From Clostridia bacterium (GTDB lineage: Bacteria; Bacillota_A; Clostridia; TANB77; CAG-508): a stretch of 9,723 nt of DNA. Of this stretch, positions 1 to 5,128 are shown one piece after another. The stretch spans positions 1-9,723 of the forward strand of contig JAGATI010000215.1 in NCBI GenBank assembly GCA_017621295.1. The letters are read 5' to 3'. The notes beneath the pieces were generated by a model, which saw nothing but the letters and a program-made list of their open reading frames with translations, was not told the origin of the DNA and did not search any database. The translations under genes were made by a program, and so were the position numbers. Each line of letters starts with the position of its first letter. Position 1 is the stretch's first letter.

Positions 1-2
1 AG

Positions 3-89
3 TCAAACATTATATCTCAAAAACATTTATATATATGGAGCTTTGACTACTCTACAATGTTAAAGCATTATCCTGTAACTTTTCTTTAG
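3..89 (+). other. Possible 3' end of an upstream coding region
   Basis: One forward frame is open from the left edge to a TAG at 87-89 and reads through the first direct repeat, where it encodes MLKHYPVT. The second repeat copy in the same frame encodes MLKYYPVT. The two base differences between copies fall at a first codon position (His/Tyr) and a silent third position. Twenty-eight open codons in such AT-rich DNA could be chance, another forward frame is also open to position 63, and no family is recognised. This is a weak call, recorded only because it bears on the origin of the repeat. Confidence 0.2.
55..80 (+). repeat. 26-bp direct repeat, left copy
   Basis: The stretch CAATGTTAAAG-C-ATTATCC-TGTAACT recurs at 1870-1895 with 24 of 26 bases identical; the differences are C/T at position 66 and T/C at position 80. 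Similarity stops at both edges. The two copies bracket the TA modules and sspH. A TTGACT at 43-48 lies 17 bp before CATTAT (66-71), so this copy could also hold a weak promoter, but the second copy lacks the matching -35 element. Confidence 0.75.
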
Positions 90-106
90 TGAAAATTAAA
101 TATAAT

Positions 107-144
107 TATTGTGATTATATGCTAATTTTGATATAATCACAATA
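107..144 (+). promoter_or_regulatory. Promoter inside a 14-bp inverted repeat (TA operator)
   Basis: A perfect 14-bp inverted repeat (TATTGTGATTATAT at 107-120, its complement at 131-144, 10-bp spacer) contains a sigma-A promoter: TTGTGA at 109-114, 17-bp spacer, TATAAT at 132-137. A repressor bound here would cover both promoter elements. This is the usual layout for autorepression by a type II antitoxin or TA complex, and the antitoxin gene starts 30 bp downstream. The promoter and palindrome are visible; the identity of the repressor is inferred. Confidence 0.8.
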
Positions 145-173
145 TAAATAAAATGAAAGGAGAAATTTAACTA

Positions 174-470
174 ATGAGTGAAACACAAATCCAAGTGATA
201 AGAGATGTTATAAAAATGGCTCCAAGACTTAATATAGAATGTTTAAATTCTATAAAAGTATTAATGGAAAAAGCAATTGATTCTGAACTTTTAAGACTAG
301 AACCAACTATTATACTTGAAAATATGGATATTACAGAAAAAGTAATGTATTTAGAATATTTACAAGAAAATAAAACTACAAAAGAATATGAAAAAGCAGG
401 TAGTGTATCTTTTGAAGAAATCCTAAAAAAGGAGGGATTGACATTTGATGATTTACAACATAAAGATTAG
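174..470 (+). CDS. Type II antitoxin, RelB-like (partner of a broken RelE/ParE toxin)
   Basis: This 98-residue acidic protein is the first gene of a TA operon. The ATG follows an AAAGGAGA ribosome site at 156-163. Its C-terminal part (about residues 74-96, with VSFEEILKKEGL and DDL) looks like the toxin-wrapping tail of RelB/Phd-type antitoxins, and the N-terminal half would be the DNA-binding and dimerising part. No ribbon-helix-helix or helix-turn-helix motif is obvious, so the exact antitoxin family is uncertain. The toxin reading frame starts inside the last codons of this gene (23-bp overlap), implying translational coupling. The gene is intact although its toxin is frameshifted. Function is inferred from position, size and the RelE/ParE-type partner. 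It may repress its own promoter at 107-144. Confidence 0.72.
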   Translation: MSETQIQVIRDVIKMAPRLNIECLNSIKVLMEKAIDSELLRLEPTIILENMDITEKVMYLEYLQENKTTKEYEKAGSVSFEEILKKEGLTFDDLQHKD

Positions 471-694
471 ACCAAAAGCTATAAAGTTTATTGAAAAACA
501 AGATAAAATTCAAAGAATGAGAATTTATAAAGCAATTTACAACCTACCAAATGGTGATGTAAAGAAAATGGTCGGTTGTAAAGATTATTATAGATTAAGA
601 ATTCGGAGATTATAGAATAATTTATGAACTTAACCAAGATGAACTTATTGTTTTAGTTACAAAAGCTGATAATAGAGGGCAAGTTTATAAATAA
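448..694 (+). pseudogene. RelE/ParE family toxin, broken by a +1 frameshift
   Basis: Starting at ATG 448 (GGAGGG at 431-436 as ribosome site), the frame reads 52 residues that match a RelE/ParE toxin, including the LPNGDVKKMVGCKDYYRLRI stretch. It then runs into a stop at 613-615. Skipping one base, most simply C604 in ATTCGG, restores the family's C-terminal half (GDYRIIYEL, then VTKADNRGQVYK) to the TAA at 692-694, giving 81 residues, normal for the family. Such toxins are ribosome-dependent mRNA nucleases (RelE) or gyrase poisons (ParE); which applies cannot be told here. The truncated product lacks the second half of the fold and should be inactive. The frame is otherwise undamaged, so the lesion is recent, a sequencing error, or much less likely a recoding site. 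Confidence 0.85.
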
Positions 695-757
695 TTTTTT
701 TTATAGTAATAATTTCTATAAAATCAAATTTAAATTTTAAATATAGTTATATCATAT

Positions 758-790
758 AAAAAATTTTATATATTATAATTAAATAATATA
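758..790 (-). terminator. Possible weak terminator of sspH
   Basis: On the minus strand, downstream of the sspH stop, an all-AT hairpin (8-bp arms at 783-790 and 769-776, 6-base loop) is followed after five bases by six T residues (complement of 758-763). The stem is weak and this intergenic stretch is almost pure A/T, so it could be chance. The rest of 695-804 holds nothing else that I recognise. Confidence 0.3.
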
Positions 791-804
791 TAATTCTATT
801 TATT

Positions 805-981
805 TTATAAATCATTTTCATACAAATCTGCTATATAAACATTTTTTTCTTCATTATTATCCATAAAACCTACTTTGGCAACATTATTATCTACTTCTTG
901 AATCCAAACAGGACGTTCATTGTAATAAACATCATGTAATTCTTTATTCTTTAAGATTTCAGAAATTCTTTCACCATTCAT
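805..981 (-). CDS. sspH: H-type small acid-soluble spore protein
   Basis: The 58-residue product matches the SspH family (about 59 residues): a short N-terminal helix with MNGERISEIL, then the conserved core pattern V-Y-x-x-x-PVWIQ-V, A-x-V and a C-terminal VYIADLYE. H-type SASPs are minor proteins packed into the spore core and are made late in the forespore. The ATG at 979-981 is chosen because GGAGG (complement of 990-994) sits at good spacing. A TTG five codons earlier is in frame but overlaps that ribosome site. The gene is a single minus-strand unit between two plus-strand TA operons, convergent with the first and divergent from the second. It marks the host as a spore former. The family call rests on the core motif and the size. 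Confidence 0.82.
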   Translation of the reverse strand: MNGERISEILKNKELHDVYYNERPVWIQEVDNNVAKVGFMDNNEEKNVYIADLYENDL

Positions 982-1014
982 ATAATATACCTCCAATAAA
1001 TATCATATTAATAA

Positions 1015-1042
1015 TAGTATATACAAGCTTAGGAAAAATATG
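1015..1042 (-). promoter_or_regulatory. Possible forespore (sigma-G type) promoter of sspH
   Basis: On the minus strand, TATACTA (complement of 1015-1021) resembles the CATACTA-like -10 of sigma-G promoters. CATAT (complement of 1038-1042) lies 16 bp upstream as a -35-like element. The site is at a sensible distance from the sspH start. The match is partial and the spacer is slightly short, so this is a guess supported mainly by the gene's family. Confidence 0.35.
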
Positions 1043-1073
1043 TAACTTTTTTATTTAGTATTATATAAATAAA

Positions 1074-1116
1074 ATTGTTGACAATTGTAAACAATATGAT
1101 ATATAATGTATACAAT
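1074..1116 (+). promoter_or_regulatory. dinJ promoter with three ATTGT-NN-ACAAT operator boxes
   Basis: A near-consensus promoter (TTGACA at 1078-1083, 18-bp spacer, TATAAT at 1102-1107) is overlaid by three 12-bp dyads of the form ATTGT-NN-ACAAT: 1074-1085 and 1084-1095 (both perfect) and 1105-1116 (one mismatch). Their centres are 10 and 21 bp apart, about one and two helical turns, so bound dimers would lie on one face of the DNA. The first two cover the -35 region and the third overlaps the -10. This fits autorepression by the ribbon-helix-helix antitoxin encoded just downstream. Confidence 0.8.
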
Positions 1117-1138
1117 AATGTAAAAGGGGATGAGAAAA

Positions 1139-1450
1139 ATGGCTACTGTAAGAATAAATGAAGAAATAAAAGATGAAGTAACTCCAATATTAAACAAATT
1201 AGGAATCTCTTTAAGTGAGGCAATAAATATGTTTTTACATCAAATAAAACTAAATAATGGAATACCTTTTGATTTAAAAATAAAAAATCCTGTAGAACTA
1301 AATGATGGATATGGTTCATATATATGTGAGGAAGGTCATTTACATGATTATAGTAAAATCAATTTAAAAGAAATTGAAAAAGAAGCCAAAAGTAATAAAA
1401 CTTATAATAGTGCCAAAGAAATGATTAATGATATTTTAGAAGAGGAATAG
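1139..1450 (+). CDS. dinJ: RelB/DinJ family antitoxin
   Basis: The 103-residue protein opens with the hallmark of DinJ/RelB antitoxins: MATVRINEEIKDEV (beta strand and first helix of a ribbon-helix-helix DNA-binding domain), then LGISLSEAINMFLHQIKLNNGIPF. This region dimerises, binds the operator boxes and represses the operon. The C-terminal half, rich in Lys and Glu, would wrap and neutralise the toxin. The start at 1139 is preferred because AAAAGGGG (1122-1129) sits at ideal spacing. An in-frame ATG at 1130 is adjacent to that ribosome site and would add only MRK. The toxin gene begins five bases after the stop. The gene is slightly longer than typical DinJ, with an extra segment around residues 57-75. 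It is intact although its partner toxin is frameshifted. Confidence 0.9.
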   Translation: MATVRINEEIKDEVTPILNKLGISLSEAINMFLHQIKLNNGIPFDLKIKNPVELNDGYGSYICEEGHLHDYSKINLKEIEKEAKSNKTYNSAKEMINDILEEE

Positions 1451-1454
1451 ATAT

Positions 1455-1731
1455 ATGTATAAAATAGTAGTAACTAACAGATATAAGCAAAGTTTAAGAA
1501 AAGCACATAAAAGACGGATATAATTTAAAGTTATTAGAAGAAGTTGTTGATATTCTATCAAAAGGTGAAGAATTACCTCTAAAATATAGAAATCATCCAT
1601 TAAAAGGCAATTATAATGGGTATTATGATTGTCATATACTTCCTGATTGGGTATTAATTTATAAAATTGAAAAGGAAGAATTGGTGTTACTATTATTTGA
1701 TGTTGGTACACATTCAGATTTATTAGAGTAA
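1455..1731 (+). pseudogene. yafQ: YafQ-type mRNA interferase toxin, broken by a +1 frameshift
   Basis: From ATG 1455 the frame gives MYKIVVTNRYKQSLRKAHK, typical of YafQ toxins, then meets a stop at 1521-1523. Removing one A from the A4 run at 1509-1512 restores a 91-residue protein to the TAA at 1729-1731, matching the usual length of about 92. The restored sequence has the residues known to matter in E. coli YafQ: His47 (NHPLKG), His60, Asp64 and Trp65 (CHILPDW) and His86 (GTHSDL). All lie after the lesion, so the truncated 22-residue peptide cannot cleave mRNA. YafQ normally cuts translated mRNA on the ribosome and is held by DinJ. It is adjacent to dinJ as expected. The intact remainder suggests a recent mutation or a base-call error. 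Confidence 0.88.
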
Positions 1732-1795
1732 CTCTTATAGTATAAGATATTTTATCTATATAAGTATAAAATTTTTATATTATAAGAGTTTTTAT
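1731..1795 (+). terminator. Intrinsic terminator of the dinJ-yafQ operon
   Basis: A 15-bp stem (1731-1745 with 1775-1789, one G-U pair) starts in the toxin stop codon and is followed by five T residues (1789-1793). The 29-base apical part can fold into its own small hairpin. Convincing as a Rho-independent terminator despite its low GC content. Confidence 0.75.
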
Positions 1796-1856
1796 ATATA
1801 GAGAAATAAAAAGATAACAAAAACTAGGTGTTAAATTTTATTAGATATATTGAATT

Positions 1857-1897
1857 TAGGTTACTTATGCAATGTTAAAGTATTATCCTGTAACCTA
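1857..1897 (+). other. Hairpin enclosing the right direct repeat
   Basis: A perfect 8-bp inverted repeat (TAGGTTAC at 1857-1864, GTAACCTA at 1890-1897) encloses most of the right repeat copy. There is no T-run, so it is not a terminator. The left copy lacks the pairing arm, so structure is not what the two copies share. A related sequence, AAGGTAATATCCTTGAC, follows at 1911-1927 and resembles AAAGTATTATCCTGTAAC at 1877-1894. The function is unknown. Confidence 0.4.
1870..1895 (+). repeat. 26-bp direct repeat, right copy
   Basis: This copy matches 55-80 at 24 of 26 positions (T at 1881 and C at 1895 differ). It lies about 1.8 kb from the left copy in the same orientation, just upstream of the promoter of the nucleoside kinase operon. 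Together the copies delimit the TA/sspH islet. Confidence 0.75.
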
Positions 1898-1923
1898 TCG
1901 AATATAGAACTAAGGTAATATCC

Positions 1924-1952
1924 TTGACTAAAGCCAAATAAAGTTATAAAAT
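1924..1952 (+). promoter_or_regulatory. Promoter of the nucleoside kinase operon
   Basis: TTGACT at 1924-1929, a 17-bp spacer and TAAAAT at 1947-1952 make a strong sigma-A promoter about 30 bp before the ATG at 1984, with GAGGAGG as ribosome site. The expected transcript start near 1959 leaves a short leader with no room for a riboswitch. Confidence 0.75.
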
Positions 1953-1983
1953 AATCACCAAGACAAATGAGGAGGAAAATCTT

Positions 1984-3624
1984 ATGCAAATTATATATGA
2001 AGAACATATAATCGATGTAAAAACAGGAACAAAAGTAATAGATTTATTAAAAGATGAAATATCAAGATCAAAATATAAGGTTGTAGCTTGTCGTTTTAAT
2101 AATGAAGTAAAATCACTTAATTATGAAATAAATTCAGATGGAAAAATAGAATTAATAGACCTTACTAATAAAGATGGAATGAGAATTTACAGAAGAGGTT
2201 TAATTTATATAATAGGAAAAGCTTTTTATGAAACTTATAAAGATGCACTTCTTACTATTAATTTTCAGTTATCAAATAGTATGCTTTGTGAAGTTTCAAA
2301 CATGCAAGTTACAAAAGAGATGATTGAAAAAGTAGATGAAAAAGTAAAAGAAATTATAAAAAGGGATGCTCCTATTACAAAGATAGCAATGACTAAAGAA
2401 GAAGCAGAAGCTTTTTATGAAAAAGAAAATACACTAAAAGGTAGATTACAATTAGATGTAAAAAAGAAAAAAGAAATTATGTTATATTATTGTGAAGATT
2501 ACTATAATTATTTTTATGGAGTTATGCCAATATCCACAGGAGTTACAGATATATATGAAATTTTAGAATATGATGGTAGATTTTTAGTTCGTTATCCAAG
2601 TAAAAAAGCACCAGATAGATTACCAGAATTTAAAGAAAATAAAAAGCTACTTGCAACATTAGATGATTATGAAGAAGTACATAAAACATTAAATGTACAT
2701 ACCCTATACAAGTTAAATAAAATTGTAAAGGAAAACAAAATAAAAGATTATATATTATTAGATGAAGCTCTTCATGAGAAGAAAATGGCACAAATAGCAG
2801 ATGATATTGTTAAAAGAGAAAAAGTAAAAGTAGTATTAATTGCAGGACCATCATCTTCAGGAAAAACAACTTTTGCTAAAAGATTAGGACTTCAATTAAG
2901 ATTAAATGGATTAAAACCAGTTACAATATCTGTAGATAATTATTTTGTAGAAAGAACATTAAATCCTAAAGACGAATATGGAAATTACGATTTTGAGTGT
3001 CTAGAGGCAATAGATATAGATTTATTTAATGATCATATACTCAAGTTATTAAACGGAGAAGAAATAGAAGTACCAACATTTGATTTTGAACATGGAACAA
3101 AAGTATATAAAGGAAATACTATGAAATTAAATGATGACCAGATTCTAGTAATAGAAGGTATACATTGTTTAAATGATAAACTTACACCTTTAATACCAAA
3201 AGAGCAAAAGTATAAAGTATATATTAGTGCTTTAACCGTTTTAAATATTGATTATTACAATAGAATCTCTACAACAGATACAAGATTAATAAGAAGAATT
3301 GTAAGAGATAATCAGTTTAGAAGTTATTCTGCACTTCACACTCTTAATATGTGGGATTCTGTAAATCGTGGAGAAGAAAAAAATATTTTTCCATATCAAG
3401 AAGAAGCGGATAGTATGTTTAATTCTTCTTTAATATATGAACTTGCAGTATTAAAAGATTATGCTATGCCGTTATTAGCAAAGATAGATAAATCACATCC
3501 AGAGTATTCAGAAGCCAAAAGATTATATACAATGCTTGGATATTTTGAATCAATACCAGGAGAATATGTGCCACAAAATTCTTTATTAAGAGAATTTATA
3601 GGTGGAAGTATTTTTGAAGACTAA
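1984..3624 (+). CDS. TGS/ThrRS-like domain fused to uridine-kinase-type nucleoside kinase
   Basis: This 546-residue cytoplasmic protein has three parts. Residues 1-60 look like a TGS domain, with the VKTGTKVIDLL pattern of threonyl-tRNA synthetases. Residues about 60-220 resemble the tRNA-editing (SAD-like) region but do not show the usual catalytic histidines. Residues about 280-490 are a P-loop kinase of the uridine kinase/phosphoribulokinase family, with Walker A GPSSSGKTT (288-296), SVDNYF (316-321; Asp318 is the likely catalytic or metal residue) and IEGIH (390-394). Such fusions are common in Clostridia and are annotated as nucleoside kinases. The real substrate is not established, and the TGS part suggests a nucleotide- or RNA-sensing role. 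The start is fixed by GGAGG at 1971-1975. It is co-transcribed with the RNHCP gene 35 bp downstream. Confidence 0.88.
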   Translation: MQIIYEEHIIDVKTGTKVIDLLKDEISRSKYKVVACRFNNEVKSLNYEINSDGKIELIDLTNKDGMRIYRRGLIYIIGKAFYETYKDALLTINFQLSNSMLCEVSNMQVTKEMIEKVDEKVKEIIKRDAPITKIAMTKEEAEAFYEKENTLKGRLQLDVKKKKEIMLYYCEDYYNYFYGVMPISTGVTDIYEILEYDGRFLVRYPSKKAPDRLPEFKENKKLLATLDDYEEVHKTLNVHTLYKLNKIVKENKIKDYILLDEALHEKKMAQIADDIVKREKVKVVLIAGPSSSGKTTFAKRLGLQLRLNGLKPVTISVDNYFVERTLNPKDEYGNYDFECLEAIDIDLFNDHILKLLNGEEIEVPTFDFEHGTKVYKGNTMKLNDDQILVIEGIHCLNDKLTPLIPKEQKYKVYISALTVLNIDYYNRISTTDTRLIRRIVRDNQFRSYSALHTLNMWDSVNRGEEKNIFPYQEEADSMFNSSLIYELAVLKDYAMPLLAKIDKSHPEYSEAKRLYTMLGYFESIPGEYVPQNSLLREFIGGSIFED

Positions 3625-3659
3625 ATTTTGTAAGAAGTTAATTTTGAAAGGAAAATAAA

Positions 3660-3968
3660 ATGTTAAGTAATTTTACAAAAATTGATGAAGAATTTATATG
3701 TGAAAATTGCGGCAAACATGTTTCTAAATTAGGGTATACATGTAGAAATCATTGTCCATATTGCTTACATTCTAAACATGTGGATGTAAATCCAGGAGAT
3801 AGAGCAGAAGATTGTCATGGAACGTTAGAACCGATTGGATTAGAAATAGATTCTAAAAAAGGATATGTAATTGTTTTTAAATGTAAGAAATGTGGAATGA
3901 TTAGAAAAAATAAAGCGGCAAAAGATGATGATATGGATTTAATAATAGGTCTTAGTGCAAGACATTAG
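3660..3968 (+). CDS. RNHCP-domain zinc-ribbon protein
   Basis: The 102-residue protein contains the signature RNHCPYCLHSKHVD (residues 29-42) followed by PGDR, the mark of the RNHCP family. Cysteine pairs CENC (14 and 17), Cys28, HCPYC (32 and 35), Cys52 and CKKC (75 and 78) indicate one or two zinc-ribbon folds. The biochemical role of the family is not established; nucleic-acid or ribosome binding is a guess from the fold. It follows the nucleoside kinase gene by 35 bp with GAAAGGA as ribosome site and no terminator between, so the two form an operon. The gene is full length and undamaged. Confidence 0.9.
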   Translation: MLSNFTKIDEEFICENCGKHVSKLGYTCRNHCPYCLHSKHVDVNPGDRAEDCHGTLEPIGLEIDSKKGYVIVFKCKKCGMIRKNKAAKDDDMDLIIGLSARH

Positions 3969-4169
3969 TAAAATAAATGTTATGTATATGTTTTACATTT
4001 ATAGGGAAAATAGTTACCACCTAGCTAAGTGTTAAATATATATTTTTTAGAACCAATCTCGAAGCTTTTATTAAACATAATATGTGCAAGTAACATTAAA
4101 TAAGTTAATGTAGTTATGTATATATTGGAAAATAAAAGGGGATAATAAAATTAATAGAGGTGAATACAT
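3969..4169 (+). other. Intergenic region with weak secondary structure
   Basis: Directly after the RNHCP gene an 8-bp inverted repeat (3973-3980 with 3995-4002) could form a hairpin but has no T-run. Further on, GTTAC (4013-4017) could pair with GTAAC (4090-4094) around an 11-base ACATAATATGT hairpin and a GCAAG motif. This is faintly reminiscent of the riboswitch near 4905 but lacks its GGGAGTAGC core. No clear promoter for the next gene was found here, so that gene may be read through from the kinase operon. Confidence 0.35.
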
Positions 4170-4848
4170 ATGCAAGGAGAAAGTATAGGAATGGAAAAAA
4201 GACTTATTAGAATTCCTAAGTATACATTAGGTGAAGAACTAATTAGTGCAATATCACATGGTATTGGTGCAGGACTTGGAATTGCGGCACTTGTTCTTTG
4301 TACTGTAAAGTCTGCAATACATCATAATCCATATGCTGTTGTAAGTTCATGTTTATATGGAAGTACTCTAATTATTTTATATTTAATTTCAACATTATAT
4401 CATAGTTTTAAGCCAAGTATTGGAGCTAAAAGAGTGTTTAGAATATTTGATCATTGTAGTATATTTTTACTTATATTTGGAACATATGCGCCTTTTACAT
4501 TAGTTACATTAAATGGGGGAGTTCGGATGGGTTATTTTCTCCATAATATTAGCTACAACTGTGTTAGGTATAGTGTTAAATTCAATAAACTTAGAAAAAT
4601 ATAAAAAAATATCTATGGCTTGTTATATAATTATGGGATGGATGATTATATTTGCGTTTAAGCCAATGTGTAGAATACTAGATTTAAATGGTATAATTTT
4701 ATTAGTGGTAGGAGGAGTTGTATATACTATTGGTGCTGTTATATATGGATTAGGTAAAAAAGTTAAATATATGCATTCATTGTGGCACTTCTTTGTTTTG
4801 GGTGGTAGTATATTACATTTTTTGTGTATTTATTTATATGTTATATAG
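4170..4848 (+). pseudogene. trhA: Hemolysin III / TrhA (PAQR) family membrane protein, +1 frameshift
   Basis: The first 116 codons encode the N-terminal half of a seven-helix hemolysin III-type protein: ISHGIGAGLG (His30), then STLYH (His78) and FDH (Asp94, His95), which are conserved metal-site positions. One extra G in the G5 run at 4515-4519 throws the frame out. The other half continues in the next frame with several hydrophobic helices and the C-terminal WHFFVLGGSILH motif (His206 and His216 in the restored numbering). The restored protein is 225 residues, normal for the family. PAQR-like proteins are thought to be metal-dependent membrane enzymes affecting membrane properties; true haemolytic activity is doubtful. 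The ATG at 4170 has AGAGGTGA before it. A second in-frame ATG at 4191 has its own AAGGAGA, so either start is possible. Confidence 0.88.
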
Positions 4849-4866
4849 AAAAATGGAAAAAAGTTC

Positions 4867-4895
4867 TTGCAAAACAAATATAGTAGTGATAAAAT
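4867..4895 (+). promoter_or_regulatory. Promoter of the riboswitch-controlled ATPase
   Basis: TTGCAA at 4867-4872, a 17-bp spacer and TAAAAT at 4890-4895 place transcription start near 4902, three bases before the first riboswitch helix begins at 4905. The fit between promoter and RNA start supports both calls. Confidence 0.8.
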
Positions 4896-4904
4896 AAAAA
4901 CGCA

Positions 4905-4998
4905 TTTAAAAGGGAGTAGCTTAAAAAATACTAATCAACAATCTCGAATTATTATCTGGTTAGTAACCTTATAAATTAAGGAAGCAAGACTTTTAAAG
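4905..4998 (+). promoter_or_regulatory. yybP-ykoY manganese riboswitch
   Basis: The leader shows the conserved blocks of the yybP-ykoY class: AGGGAGTAGC at 4911-4920 and GAAGCAAGAC at 4981-4990. Helix P1 is a perfect 8-bp pairing of TTTAAAAG (4905-4912) with CTTTTAAA (4990-4997). An internal helix pairs 4929-4936 with 4958-4965, and a small hairpin CCTTA/TAAGG (4967-4971 with 4977-4981) precedes the GCAAG element, as in the Lactococcus lactis example. The class senses Mn2+ and commonly controls metal exporters, including P-type ATPases. Here Mn2+ binding should stabilise P1, whose 3' strand is needed by the terminator that follows, so the switch is predicted to be ON with metal. Confidence 0.88.
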
Positions 4999-5051
4999 AA
5001 AATATTATATGGAGTAAAAAATATAATAAGTTCTTTAAGAGTCTTATTTTT
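4986..5051 (+). terminator. Riboswitch-controlled intrinsic terminator
   Basis: A 15-bp stem (4986-5000 with 5031-5045, one U-G pair) is extended by an inner 7-bp stem (ATTATAT 5004-5010 with ATATAAT 5021-5027) and followed by a T5 run at 5047-5051. Its 5' arm contains the 3' strand of riboswitch P1 (4990-4997), so P1 and the terminator exclude each other. This is the expression platform of the Mn2+ switch, sitting 78 bp before the ATPase start. Confidence 0.88.
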
Positions 5052-5128
5052 ATATAATAGAATATTTATAGAAATATTATATAAACTAACCATATAAAGA
5101 AGTAATTTTTAGAAAGGATGAGAAAATA

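Noticed and set aside
1436..1711. 91-codon minus-strand frame over the yafQ region
   Set aside because: It is antisense to the restored YafQ frame, with a low-complexity hydrophobic composition.
3973..4002. Hairpin after the RNHCP gene as an intrinsic terminator
   Set aside because: The 8-bp AT stem has a 14-base loop and is followed by AGGGAAAA instead of a T-run.
1825..4037. Shared CTA(A/G)GTGTTAAAT at about 1825 and 4025 as another repeat family
   Set aside because: Only 13 bases with one mismatch and no extension on either side; likely chance at this base composition.
4001..4100. A second yybP-ykoY-like riboswitch upstream of trhA, from the shared CAATCTCGAA decamer, a GCAAG motif and a GTTAC/GTAAC pairing
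   Set aside because: The GGGAGTAGC core is missing, P1 would be only 5 bp, no terminator T-run follows, and 10-base matches between AT-rich regions are expected by chance.
601..4526. Programmed +1 frameshifting, because CGGA lies at or close to all three frameshift sites
   Set aside because: CGGA also occurs in intact genes here (near 3053, 6633, 7255, 9547), there is no common slippery arrangement, and simple indels in short runs explain the data.
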